64,000 nt of DNA from Syntrophaceae bacterium UBA2280. Its GTDB lineage: Bacteria; Desulfobacterota; Syntrophia; Syntrophales; Smithellaceae. Below the pieces are notes generated by a model. That model saw only the letters and a program-made list of their open reading frames with translations. It was not told where the DNA came from and did no database searches. Position numbers and translations under genes: made by a program. Below, piece by piece: positions 53,972 through 63,040 of this stretch (its first letter is position 1; each line of letters opens with the position of its first letter). Location: the NCBI GenBank assembly GCA_002347685.1, contig DDWS01000032.1, forward strand, positions 10,504-74,503. Reading direction: 5' to 3'.

Positions 53972-54010
53972 AGAGGCGCGGTTTGTCCGCAGGGCGGACC
54001 GGGCCTCTAT
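53972..54010 (+). terminator. Structured hairpin after rpsT
   Basis: Outer stem TAGAGGC (53972-53978) with GCCTCTA (54004-54010); inner stem GTCCGC (53986-53991) with GCGGAC (53995-54000). No U-run follows; it is a terminator or a 3' stabilising structure. Confidence 0.5.
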
Positions 54011-54213
54011 AATTCCATACTCACCGGCAATCATTGTCGCATTTCATCCCCATCATCATTTTACTGTGCCGTCCTAAAAGCGGCTTTCATGCCATCGCGG
54101 TTGGTATTTCGCGCCGGGGCGACAATATTTTTGTTGTCCTGACAGGAAAAATCGACTAATCGGAATGAAAGGATGCGTCTGGTTGCCATGAACGATAAAA
54201 CATCGGTGGAAAG

Positions 54214-54966
54214 GTGCACAAGATGAGCGATGCCGCCGGATCTTATGGCGAAACGGTGATTTCAGTCGGTTTGCTTTTTCTGGGTTCAGCCTATCGGCCG
54301 GCTTTGCTCGAAAAATCAGGGCGGGAAAGCCTCACGGTTGATCTTTCATCATTCGATTGCATGACGTATGTGGAGACGGTGCTGGCGCTGGCTGCCTGCG
54401 CTCATACGGGAAAGATTAACCGGTCTCTGTTTAGAAAAAAGCTGAAATACATCCGCTACCGGGGAGGGAAAATCGACGGCTATGCTTCCCGTCTGCACTA
54501 TTTCACGGACTGGCTTTGCGATAATGGCAGGAAACAGGTTCTGAGGGATGATACCCGCCGGTTGGGCGGGAAAACGTATCGTAAAAAGATCAACTTCATG
54601 ACCGCGCATCGGGATCTATATCCGGCCCTGAAAAAAGAATCTGAATTTCAGAAACTTTTGATCCTGGAGAAGGGCCTCACGCGCAAATCGTTTCATGTCA
54701 TCCCCAGAGAAGATCTGGCTTGCCTTGTGGATCAGATCCGGCAAGGCGACGTGATAGCCTTTACGACAAATCAGGCGGGGCTGGACGTTGCCCATGCCGG
54801 TTTTGCCTTCCGGCAGGGCCGGAGGCTTTGTCTGCTTCACGCGTCTTCCAAAAAGGGAGCTGTGGTGATTTCAAGGCAGCCCCTTTCTGCATACCTGAAA
54901 GCCCATAAAAAATTTACCGGGGTGATCGTGGCCAGGCCCCTGTCGGAACGCAGTGAGTCTGTGTGA
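54214..54966 (+). CDS. DUF1460 family (N-acetylmuramoyl-L-alanine amidase-like) protein
   Basis: 250 aa if GTG 54214 is used (ATG 54223 is also possible, 247 aa). DUF1460 signatures: FLGSAYRPALLEKSG near the N terminus, VDLSSFDCMTYVETVLALA (with the NlpC/P60-type cysteine) and IDGYASRLHYFTDWL. The histidine in AHAGFAF completes the expected papain-like pair. It probably cleaves a peptidoglycan peptide or amide. No signal peptide is visible at the chosen start; a short upstream frame overlaps it, so the N terminus may be mis-set. Confidence 0.72.
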   Translation: MHKMSDAAGSYGETVISVGLLFLGSAYRPALLEKSGRESLTVDLSSFDCMTYVETVLALAACAHTGKINRSLFRKKLKYIRYRGGKIDGYASRLHYFTDWLCDNGRKQVLRDDTRRLGGKTYRKKINFMTAHRDLYPALKKESEFQKLLILEKGLTRKSFHVIPREDLACLVDQIRQGDVIAFTTNQAGLDVAHAGFAFRQGRRLCLLHASSKKGAVVISRQPLSAYLKAHKKFTGVIVARPLSERSESV

Positions 54967-55138
54967 TAAAAAAGAGAAGCCAAGGTGTTCCCGCGATAGC
55001 CATGCGACGCGGATTCCTTTCGTTGTGTCAAGGTTTCGTGATCACTGGGATTTCCGTGCCATCAGGCAGCCTGCAAAATTAAAACCCACAATCCTCGTTA
55101 TTTTTTCCGACAAAACGTGCTATGGACCTTCTGGATGA

Positions 55139-55182
55139 TTGACGAAACGCTCGCAGGCGTTATATTGAATACAAACGCCTGC
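55139..55182 (+). promoter_or_regulatory. Promoter with inverted repeat straddling the -10 box (MoxR operon)
   Basis: TTGACG (55139-55144), 16-base spacer, TATATT (55161-55166). An inverted repeat GCAGGCGTT (55153-55161) with AACGCCTGC (55174-55182) flanks and overlaps the -10 box. The start of transcription would lie inside the repeat; a repressor site is likely. The ATG is at 55212. Confidence 0.5.
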
Positions 55183-55211
55183 TGGAGTTAAAATATTGAA
55201 GGAGTAAAGGG

Positions 55212-56048
55212 ATGACGAATACTGAAAACCGACCCGCAAAGTTCGGAGGGGCATCACGTTATGTTCTGGATGAGGAACTGGCAAAAATTGTTAATATTTC
55301 CATGGCTCTCGAAATGCCGCTGTTGCTCAAAGGCGAGCCCGGCACCGGCAAAACGATGCTGGCTCATGCCATTGCGGAGAGCTTGCGTATGCCGCTGATT
55401 ATTTTGAATGTCAAATCCAGCATGAAGCTGGTCGAAGCCCTGTACCAGTACGATACGCTAACAAGGCTCAACGACAGCCGGTTTGCCGATTCTGGCCGGG
55501 ATGTCAGCAATATTGAAGACTACATCAAAATGGGGAAAATAGGGCAGGCGTTTGCCGCCGACAAAAAAGTCGTGCTGCTCATCGACGAAATCGACAAGGC
55601 CGACACGGATTTTCAAGATGATATGCTCGATATTCTCGATCAGATGCAGTTTGATATCATGGAAATTGACCGGACCGTCACAGCCAAAACCCGTCCCGTC
55701 ATCATTATTACTTCCAATGCGAAAAAAGACCTCTCCGACCCGTTTTTAGGACGCTGCAATTTTCACCACATCGCTTTTCCCGACCGCGACATGATGCGTA
55801 AGATCATCAGCGTTCATTTTCCGGATTTGAACGAGGATCTGACCGCGGCGTGCATGGACACCTTTTACCGTCTGCGCGAAGTGCGCGGCGTCGAGAAAAA
55901 GCCGGCTACGCGTGAACTGATCAACTGGATGCGTGCGCTTCAGGCCGATCCCGATTTCAAGGTTAAAAATCTCAAAGCGCCCAATGTGCCGTTTCTAGGC
56001 GTACTTTTTAAGAAGAGCACCGACCTCTACCTGGCCGCTCATCAGTAA
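55212..56048 (+). CDS. MoxR-family AAA+ ATPase
   Basis: 278 aa. Walker A GEPGTGKT (~residue 40), Walker B VVLLIDEIDKAD (~117-128), sensor 1 region IIITSNAKKDL and arginine finger in PFLGRCNF. It is followed 12 bases later by a VWA-domain gene. MoxR-VWA pairs act as chaperones, often assisting maturation of metalloenzymes or envelope complexes. Good GAAGGAGT before the ATG. Confidence 0.92.
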   Translation: MTNTENRPAKFGGASRYVLDEELAKIVNISMALEMPLLLKGEPGTGKTMLAHAIAESLRMPLIILNVKSSMKLVEALYQYDTLTRLNDSRFADSGRDVSNIEDYIKMGKIGQAFAADKKVVLLIDEIDKADTDFQDDMLDILDQMQFDIMEIDRTVTAKTRPVIIITSNAKKDLSDPFLGRCNFHHIAFPDRDMMRKIISVHFPDLNEDLTAACMDTFYRLREVRGVEKKPATRELINWMRALQADPDFKVKNLKAPNVPFLGVLFKKSTDLYLAAHQ

Positions 56049-56060
56049 AGTGAAAAGATT

Positions 56061-57254
56061 ATGTTTGTTCATTTTTTCTATACACTGCGCGATAAGGGAA
56101 TTCCCGTAACACCCACGTCCTTCCTGCGCCTGCAAAAAGCCCTCGGGTTGGGGCTGATTGTGTCGCTGGAGGAATTTTACTGTGTCACGCGCGCTTTGCT
56201 GGTTAAAAGCGAGCGCTACTTCGACACATACGATCAGGCGTTCGCTGTGGCATTTCGCGGGATGACGGAAGTGGAGCCGACCGATGAAGAACTCTCCGAC
56301 ATCGTGCGGGCGATGCTCTCCGATTGGCTCAAAGACCCGGGTGGTATGGCTGACGCCCTGGGTCTTTCCGAAGACCAGATCAAACAGATGACACCCGAGG
56401 AGCTGGTCGCGCATTTTCTCAAACGCCTCAAGGAGCAGACCGAAGCCCATCATGGCGGCAATCACTGGATCGGCACGCACGGCACTTCGCCCACCGGACA
56501 TTCCGGCACGCATCCGGGCGGCATGCGCGTGGGTGGTGAGTCGCGAAACAAATCAGCTATCAAAGTGGCCATGGAGCGCCGCTACCGGGATTATTCTCAG
56601 ACCGGCCCCATCACTGCCTCGCAGATCGGCGAAGCGCTCAAAAGGCTCAAGCACCTTCAGCCTGCCGGACCCAAAGACATTGTGAATGTCGATGAAACGA
56701 TCTATCAGACGATGCGCAACGCCGGCGAGATTGAAATCGTCTTTGACCGGAGGCTGGCTGACCGCCTGAAAGTCAAGCTGCTCATTGACAACGGCGGCTG
56801 GTCGATGGATCCTTACGTAGACATTGTGCAGGTGCTTTTTCACTACGCGCAGTTTCAGTTCAAGGAACTGGAGATTTACTACTTCCACAACACGATTTAT
56901 TCCAAAGTCTGGCGCGATCCGCACCGCTACAAACATCCGGTGGCTGTCGATGAATTTGCGCGCATGGATCCGGAAACGCGGCTGATCATCGTCGGGGACG
57001 CGTCGATGGCGCCCTACGAGCTGGCCGACCCGCGAGGGGCGATCTATGTCGGACAAAATGAGTCGAGGCCGTCGGTGGATTACCTGACGTTTCTGTCCAA
57101 AACATTCCGGCATTGTGTCTGGTTAAATCCGCAGGGGAAAGACCAGTGGTTTTACAACTGGACAGTCAAGCAGATTGCAGGTATTTTCCCTATGTTCGAG
57201 CTTTCACTCGACGGACTGGAAAAAGCAGTGCACCATCTGGTGTCCCGAAATTAA
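56061..57254 (+). CDS. VWA domain protein (CoxE family)
   Basis: 397 aa, partner of the MoxR ATPase. The C-terminal half is a von Willebrand A domain with the metal site LIDNGGWSMDPY (DxGxSM pattern). A histidine/glycine-rich stretch lies at about 130-165 (EAHHGGNHWIGTHGTSP, then GHSGTHPGGMRVG), which could bind metal. The N-terminal region resembles CoxE proteins. Cytoplasmic. The pair may insert a metal or activate a target not seen here. Confidence 0.88.
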   Translation: MFVHFFYTLRDKGIPVTPTSFLRLQKALGLGLIVSLEEFYCVTRALLVKSERYFDTYDQAFAVAFRGMTEVEPTDEELSDIVRAMLSDWLKDPGGMADALGLSEDQIKQMTPEELVAHFLKRLKEQTEAHHGGNHWIGTHGTSPTGHSGTHPGGMRVGGESRNKSAIKVAMERRYRDYSQTGPITASQIGEALKRLKHLQPAGPKDIVNVDETIYQTMRNAGEIEIVFDRRLADRLKVKLLIDNGGWSMDPYVDIVQVLFHYAQFQFKELEIYYFHNTIYSKVWRDPHRYKHPVAVDEFARMDPETRLIIVGDASMAPYELADPRGAIYVGQNESRPSVDYLTFLSKTFRHCVWLNPQGKDQWFYNWTVKQIAGIFPMFELSLDGLEKAVHHLVSRN

Positions 57255-57268
57255 AGGAGGATGTGAAA

Positions 57269-57841
57269 ATGAAGAGAAAATCACTATTTCTGATTTCGAT
57301 GATGTTTATTTTTGTGTTTTCCGCCTCGACGTCCATGGCCGGCGGGCCGCCGCAAGTCGGTAGCACCCTGCCTGATATAAAGCTGCAAAAGCCTGCGGAC
57401 GCGGCCGAACTGAAATATCTGGGGCTTTCCGGCTCCGGCGAATTCACCGTCGCGCAGATAAAAGCACAGGCGGTCATTCTTCAGGTTTTCAGCATGTATT
57501 GTCCCTACTGCCAGAAAGACGCGCCGAATATGAACCGGCTTTTCGGCATGATTGAAAACAATCCGACTCTCAAGGGGAAAATCAAGATCCTGGGTATTGG
57601 CGCGGGGAATACTCCTTTTGAAGTGAACACGTTTAAGAAGAGGTACAAAGTTGTCTTCCCGCTTGTGCCGGACGCGGATTTTACGATCCACAAAATACTG
57701 GGTGAAGTCCGTACACCCTATTTCATTGTCGTCAGGATGGACGGTCCGAAAAAGCCGGAAGTCGTTTATTCAAAGCTGGGCGCGCATGAGGACATTGAAG
57801 CATTTCTTTCTGAGGTTGTTGCTCTGGCGGATATGAAATAG
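57269..57841 (+). CDS. Exported TlpA-like thiol:disulfide protein
   Basis: 190 aa from ATG 57269, eight bases after AGGAGG; the longer frame starts inside the VWA gene. Signal peptide (LFLISMMFIFVFSASTSMA). Thioredoxin fold with the redox pair CPYC in VFSMYCPYCQKDAPNMNRL, GEVRTPYFIVVR (cis-proline strand). It may reduce or oxidise periplasmic disulfides or supply electrons to the peroxiredoxin directly downstream, nine bases away. Confidence 0.82.
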   Translation: MKRKSLFLISMMFIFVFSASTSMAGGPPQVGSTLPDIKLQKPADAAELKYLGLSGSGEFTVAQIKAQAVILQVFSMYCPYCQKDAPNMNRLFGMIENNPTLKGKIKILGIGAGNTPFEVNTFKKRYKVVFPLVPDADFTIHKILGEVRTPYFIVVRMDGPKKPEVVYSKLGAHEDIEAFLSEVVALADMK

Positions 57842-57850
57842 GAGGTGTTT

Positions 57851-58438
57851 ATGAGAAGAATTTCTGTGGTGATTGTTTTAGCCGCGTGTTTTCTGGCTTC
57901 CAGTGCCTATGCTGTTTCCGAGGCCTACAAGGGCAATATTTACGATACCGGCCGACTCAAACCGGCGGATAGCGTTCTCAAGGTGAAAGTCGGCCAGAAG
58001 GCCCCTGATTTCAAGCTCAAAGCCATCAGCGGAAAAACCGTTTCTCTCAAAGACTACCGGGGCAAAAAGAATGTCGTTTTGTCCTTTATCCCTGCCGCCT
58101 GGACGCCTGTGTGTTCCGACCAGTGGCCGGGTTACAATATTGTTTCGGACCTGTTTGAGGAAAACGATGCAATTCTGCTGGGGATTTCCGTAGACAGTAT
58201 TCCGACGCTTTATTCCTGGACCCGGCAGATGGGCGATCTTTGGTTTGAGGTGCTCTCCGACTTCTGGCCGCACGGCGCCGTGGCCTCCCGCTATGGAGTC
58301 TTGCGTTCCGACGGCACAGCGGAAAGAGCGATTATCATCATCGATAAAAAAGGGGTGATCCGCTATATCGATGTGCATGATATCAATGAACGGCCGTCGC
58401 TGGAGAGTATCATCCGGCCGCTTGAAAAGCTCCGCTAA
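57851..58438 (+). CDS. Exported peroxiredoxin (AhpC/TSA)
   Basis: 195 aa from ATG 57851 (GGAGG five bases upstream). Signal peptide (ISVVIVLAACFLASSAYA). Peroxidatic cysteine in AAWTPVCSDQWP. The segment SDFWPHGAVASRYGV matches the cytoplasmic peroxiredoxin at 22188. No clear resolving cysteine, so it may use the CPYC protein encoded just before it as reductant. Role: peroxide defence in the periplasm. Confidence 0.85.
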   Translation: MRRISVVIVLAACFLASSAYAVSEAYKGNIYDTGRLKPADSVLKVKVGQKAPDFKLKAISGKTVSLKDYRGKKNVVLSFIPAAWTPVCSDQWPGYNIVSDLFEENDAILLGISVDSIPTLYSWTRQMGDLWFEVLSDFWPHGAVASRYGVLRSDGTAERAIIIIDKKGVIRYIDVHDINERPSLESIIRPLEKLR

Positions 58439-58773
58439 AAGGACAGCCATTCCAGATTTGTTTTCTCAAAGTCTTCTTTGCTTTCAAAGAGGGTCGGATG
58501 GCGTTTTACTGGTTTTTAAAAAACATCCTTAATTTTCCTTGACAGGGGCATGAGATTGAGATACGCATTTATGACTGAAAGTCATGAAGAGCGCGCCGGA
58601 GATTGTTCCCCAGTTCTTACATCGGCTTGTAGATGTTAATCCCTCTGCCGGAGGGCAGCAGGGGTAGATGACGAAACAAAGCATCATCATTAAACAGTTT
58701 TTCATAAGGGTAAAAAATAAGTATTGATGTGCACCTTTGACGTGCTTTCATCTTATGGGTAGGAGTATTGGCC
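58439..58773. other. 335-base intergenic region
   Basis: No gene seen. It contains a GC stem near 58637-58661 (CTGCC/GGCAG) without a U-run. No clear promoter for the TetR gene was found. Confidence 0.35.
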
Positions 58774-59403
58774 TTGAGTTCGGAAGAAAGAAGAAGAAAA
58801 GAAAAGGAAAACCGGAAGAATTCCATTTTGAAAGCGGCACGCAAGCTGTTTTTCGACCGCGGCTTCAAATCGGTCACCGTGGACCTCATCGCCGCGAAGG
58901 CGGAAGTCAGCAAAGGATCAATCTATTTGTATTTTGACAGCAAGGAGGAAATCTATACACAGATTCTGATTTCTGCCAATATCGAAAGGCACAAAGACAT
59001 TGAAGACTTTGCGAAGAAAGAAGGAACGGCTTCCGAGCTTCTGATCGCCTTCGCGAAAAACTATGTCGATTTTTTCCTGGATAACAATGAACTGTTTCGC
59101 ATCCTGATGACGTTTATGCTCAATTCGGAAAACATGAATCTGACCGAAGAGCAAAACACCCAGCTTATTCATACAACCAACGAAAACATTCGCGTACTGT
59201 CCAAAATTCTTCAGAAGGGGGTTGATTCCGGTGAATTCAGATCCGACGTTGACATTCGCCGGGAGCAATACGCGGTCTGGGGAATGATGAACGGTATCAT
59301 ATCCCTGTACATTTATACCGGCGCTCCCGAGAAGCGCACCGAACGCATCCACTCGATCATCAGGGAAAGTCTCTTGAATTTCTCCCGGGGCATCCGGGTG
59401 TAG
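58774..59403 (+). CDS. TetR-family transcriptional regulator
   Basis: 209 aa from TTG 58774, eight bases after AGGAG (another TTG lies two codons earlier). N-terminal DNA-binding HTH: ILKAARKLFFDRGFKSVTVD and IAAKAEVSKGSIYLYFDSKEEI. C-terminal ligand domain is helical. The gene lies before the ModE-like gene and the formate dehydrogenase operon; its ligand is unknown. Confidence 0.88.
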   Translation: MSSEERRRKEKENRKNSILKAARKLFFDRGFKSVTVDLIAAKAEVSKGSIYLYFDSKEEIYTQILISANIERHKDIEDFAKKEGTASELLIAFAKNYVDFFLDNNELFRILMTFMLNSENMNLTEEQNTQLIHTTNENIRVLSKILQKGVDSGEFRSDVDIRREQYAVWGMMNGIISLYIYTGAPEKRTERIHSIIRESLLNFSRGIRV

Positions 59404-59442
59404 ACTTGCTTTACACCCTCTTTTTATTCAAGGGGTTTTCTT

Positions 59443-59772
59443 TTATTCCAGAAGCGACTGAAAGTCTTCATCTGCGGCCTGGAGCAATCTTTCCACGTCT
59501 TTTTCCAGTTTTTCAAAGCGTTTGATGATCGCGCGGGCCTGCGGTGTGAGCTGCATGGTTTTTTCCCGGACGCTCGACTCCACAAGGTGTATGCCCATCC
59601 GTTCTTCGGAGGCTTTCAATCGTCCCCACGCCGCGCGATAGGACATTTCGAGTTTTTTGGCCGCGGCATTCAGGCTTCGCTCCTCATCTACTGCCGTGAG
59701 AATGTCGTCTCGTCCCCTGCCGAAGATGACTTTGCCATCCTTTTCCAGCCATATCTTATATTTAATTTCCAT
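59443..59772 (-). CDS. ModE-like N-terminal DNA-binding protein
   Basis: 109 aa. Winged HTH of the ModE/LysR N-terminal type: LTAVDEERSLNAAAKKLEMS and YRAAWGRLKASEERMG. It lacks the molybdate-binding domains of full ModE, so it may sense nothing directly or use another partner. It is transcribed away from fdnG, and its neighbourhood (a molybdo/tungsto enzyme) suits control of Mo-enzyme genes. It converges on the TetR gene. Confidence 0.8.
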   Translation of the reverse strand: MEIKYKIWLEKDGKVIFGRGRDDILTAVDEERSLNAAAKKLEMSYRAAWGRLKASEERMGIHLVESSVREKTMQLTPQARAIIKRFEKLEKDVERLLQAADEDFQSLLE

Positions 59773-59864
59773 CAGGCGCGTCCTTTCTCAATCTTTGAGT
59801 GATCTTGCTTATAGAGAGGATGAACGCCAAATGTCAATAAAATTCCTTACGAATTTCTTAACGC

Positions 59865-59882
59865 TATGTTTTATATAACATA
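59865..59882. promoter_or_regulatory. Inverted repeat in the fdnG/modE-like intergenic region
   Basis: TATGTT (59865-59870), six-base AT spacer, AACATA (59877-59882): a perfect 6+6 repeat rich in T and A. TTGAC (59883-59887) and GTCAA (59904-59908) form a second, wider inverted repeat. Either may be the operator of the ModE-like or TetR regulator. Confidence 0.45.
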
Positions 59883-59961
59883 TTGACTTCCTGCTGAATT
59901 TCGGTCAATGTATGCCACGTATGACATAAACCAAAATTGACACAGGTATCGGAGGTTTTTT

Positions 59962-62900
59962 ATGCAAATTACGAGAAGAGGTTTTTTAACTCTGTCCGGC
60001 GCTGTCGGAGGCGGGGTGGCCCTGTCGGGTTTGGGGCTCAACCTGAATCCTACCCGGGCACATGCGGACGAACTTGGCAAAATGAACCGCATCAAAGTGG
60101 CTAAGCAAGTCATTACGACGTGCTGCTATTGTTCCGTCGGCTGCGGTCTCATTTGCAGCGTGGACAAGGCGACAGGTAAAATTTTCAACATTGAGGGCGA
60201 TGCGGATCATCCGATCAATGAAGGTTCGCTTTGCGCCAAGGGCGCAGGTCTCTTTGATCTGACCGAGGCCAACAAGCACCGCCTGACCAAAGTGCTTCAC
60301 CGAAAGCCTTACGCAACGGAATGGGAAGCGGTAGACTGGGACTTCGCGCTTTCCCGGATTGCCCGTCTGGTCAAAGACACGCGGGACAATGGTTTTGTGA
60401 AGAGAAATGACAAGGGTGAAGTGGTTAATCGCTGCGAGACGATCGGCCATTACGGCAGTTCCAATATTGATAATGAAGAATGCTGGCTGGTGACCGCCAA
60501 ATCGCGAGCCCTGGGGCTCGTCTATATGGACCATCAGGCCAGGGTCTGACACAGCCCGTCCGTATCGGCTCTGGCAGAGTCGTTTGGCCGCGGTTCGATG
60601 ACAAACCATTACTGTGATTTAAAGAATGCCGATGTCATTCTGATTATGGGCAGCAATGCCGCTGAGCATCACCCCATCGCCTTTAAATGGATTTTGAGAG
60701 CAAAAGAACAAGGCGCAACCATTATTCACGTAGATCCCCGTTATACAAGAACATCCGCCCGCTGTGATTTCCATGTGCCGCTTCGATCAGGCACGGACAT
60801 CGCTTTTCTGGGGGGGATGATCCATTACATTCTGGAAAACAAGAAAATCTTCAAGGATTATGTCGTCAATTATACGAACGCGTCCTTTATCGTGGACGGC
60901 GGTTATTCTTTCAAAGACGGTCTGTTCTCAGGTTACGACGCCAAGAAAAGAAAGTACGACAAAGCCACCTGGGTCTTCGACAAAGACGGCAAAGGCGCAC
61001 CGCAGAGGGACATGAGCCTTTCTCATCCCCGATCCGTGTTCCAGATGCTCAAAAAGCATTATTCCCGATATACGCTGGACAAGGTTTCGAGCATCACCGG
61101 CGTCTCGAAAGAGAACCTGCTCAAGGTTTATGAAATTTATGCTGCTACCGGCGTGCCGGACAAGGCGGGAACGGAGTGTTACGCTCTGGGCTGGACACAG
61201 CATACGACCGGCGCCCAGATCATCCGCACGATGTCCATCATTCAGCTCCTGTTGGGCAATATGGGCATCGCGGGCGGCGGCATCAACGCCCTGCGCGGGG
61301 AACCGAATGTGCAGGGGTCAACCGATCATGCGATTCTGTACAATATTCTGCCCGGTTATATGAAAACGCCGGCAGCATCTTTGCAAACGATCGATCAGTA
61401 TTTAAAGAAAAACACGCCGGAATCGAAAGATCCGCAGTCGGCGAACTTCTATTCAAATTATCCAAAATTCTTCGTCAGTTTCCTGAAATCCTACTGGGAG
61501 GACAAAGCCACGAAGGAAAATGATTTTGGATACTCCTGGCTGCCCAAATTGGAAGACGGGAAAGCCTATTCCACCATGCACATGTTCGACAGGATGTACG
61601 AGGGCAAAGTGAAGGGATTCTTCTGCATCGGCGCGGATCCCGCGGTCAGCACCCCCAATACCAACAAAGTCCGCAAGGCGATGGAAAATCTGGACTGGCT
61701 GGTCGGAGAAAATATCTTCGACAATGAGACCTATCAGTTCTGGAGAGGACCCGGCGTAGATCCAACCAAGGTCAAGACGGAATGTTTCCTTCTGCCCGCC
61801 TCCGCCTCCATGGAGAAGGAAGGCTCGCAGAGCAACTCCGGACGTTGGGTGCAATGGAAATACAAAGCCGCCGAAGCGCCCGGCGATGCGATTCCCGTAG
61901 GCGAAATCGAAATCAAGATTCTGGCCGCCGTCAAAAAGCTCTATGAAAAAGAAGGCGGTCCCAATGCTGAAGCCATTGTCAATTTCAAGTGGGATTACCT
62001 CGACGACAAGGGACGCATGGATGTCATGAAGGTTTCCAAACGGATCAACGGCGTTTTCCTGGAAGACACGGTGATCGAAGACAAGGCCAAAGGGACGAAA
62101 ACAGAATACAAAAAAGGCCAGCTGGTGCCGGGATTCGGACTCCTGCAGGCTGACGGCAAGACGGCCTGCGGTAACTGGGTCATCTCCGGCAGCTACACGG
62201 CTGACGGCATTAACAAAATGCAGTCCCGCGGCAAGGAAGACCCGACCGGGCTGGGTATGTTCCCCAACTGGTCGTTTGCATGGCCGGTCAACCGCCGCAT
62301 TCTCTATAACCGTGCCTCCTGCGACATCCATGGCAAGCCTTACAATCCCAAACGCAATATCCTGGAGTGGAAGGGCGATAAGTGGGTGGGCGATGTGCCC
62401 GACGGACCCTGGCCTCCGCAGGCGGATAAAGAGAAGGGGAAATATCCCTTCATCATGCACAAAGATGGATTGGGCGCTTTGTTTGGTCCCGGCATGGCTG
62501 AAGGTCCGTTCCCCGAGCATTATGAACCGCTGGAAGGACCGCTTGAGAAAAATCCTATGTCCTCGCAGCGGATCAATCCGGCCGCTGAAATCTTCAAAAG
62601 CGATATGGATCAGGTGGCCAATGCGAGCAAAGATTTCCCCTACGTATGTACGACCTACTCCTGCACCGAGCACTGGTGCTCGGGGGCACTTACGCGCTGG
62701 CAGGCCTGGCTGCTGGAGGCCATGCCGGAACTTTACGTGGAGATTGGCGATGAGCTGGCCCGGGAGCTCAAGATTAAAAACGGCGAGCGGATTAAAGTCA
62801 CTTCGATACGCGGCGAAGCGCCCTGTGTCGCCATGGTGACGAAGCGCTTCAAGCCCTTCCAGGTGGAAGGCAAAACGGTTCATCAGGTCGGCCTGCCCTT

Positions 62901-63027
62901 CAACTACGGCTGGCTCTACCCGAAAGACGGCGGAGACAGTACGAATGTATTAACCCCAACCGTTGGCGATGCGAACACCTTCTGTCCCGAGTACAAGGCG
63001 TTCATGGTCAACGTGGCAAAGTTATAG
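59962..63027 (+). CDS. fdnG: Formate dehydrogenase-N catalytic subunit, selenocysteine-containing
   Basis: 1021 aa if TGA 60547-60549 is read as selenocysteine (residue 196). Tat signal with TRRGFL (R5-R6). The [4Fe-4S] motif CCYCSVGCGLIC follows at about residue 54. The selenocysteine context is DHQARV-U-HSPSV, just as in E. coli FdnG, followed by AESFGRGSMTNHYCDLKNA. Downstream, VILIMGSNAAEHHPIAFKW and other MGD-binding segments run to the C terminus. Oxidises formate in the periplasm; the metal (Mo or W) is coordinated by two pterins and Sec. A SECIS hairpin follows the UGA. Upstream ribosome site CGGAGGTTTTTT. Followed by fdnH and fdnI. Confidence 0.97.
60547..60582 (+). promoter_or_regulatory. 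UGA and SECIS hairpin of fdnG
   Basis: UGA at 60547-60549. A 7-bp stem CGGCTCT (60566-60572) with AGAGTCG (60576-60582, one G-T pair) carries a GGC loop (60573-60575) 24 bases after the UGA. This is a standard bacterial SECIS form and a positive control for the cytochrome site. Confidence 0.9.
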
Positions 63028-63040
63028 GAGGGCATAAACC

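Noticed and set aside
54172..54227. A short frame overlapping the DUF1460 start as a leader peptide
   Set aside because: No ribosome-binding site or amino acid bias; more likely chance or a sign that the DUF1460 N terminus is mis-set.
61453..62883. A 476-aa minus-strand open frame opposite fdnG
   Set aside because: Antisense shadow of fdnG; no recognisable protein features.
60598..63027. A second independent dehydrogenase gene starting at 60598
   Set aside because: It is the continuation of fdnG after the selenocysteine UGA at 60547; the frame and family alignment run through.
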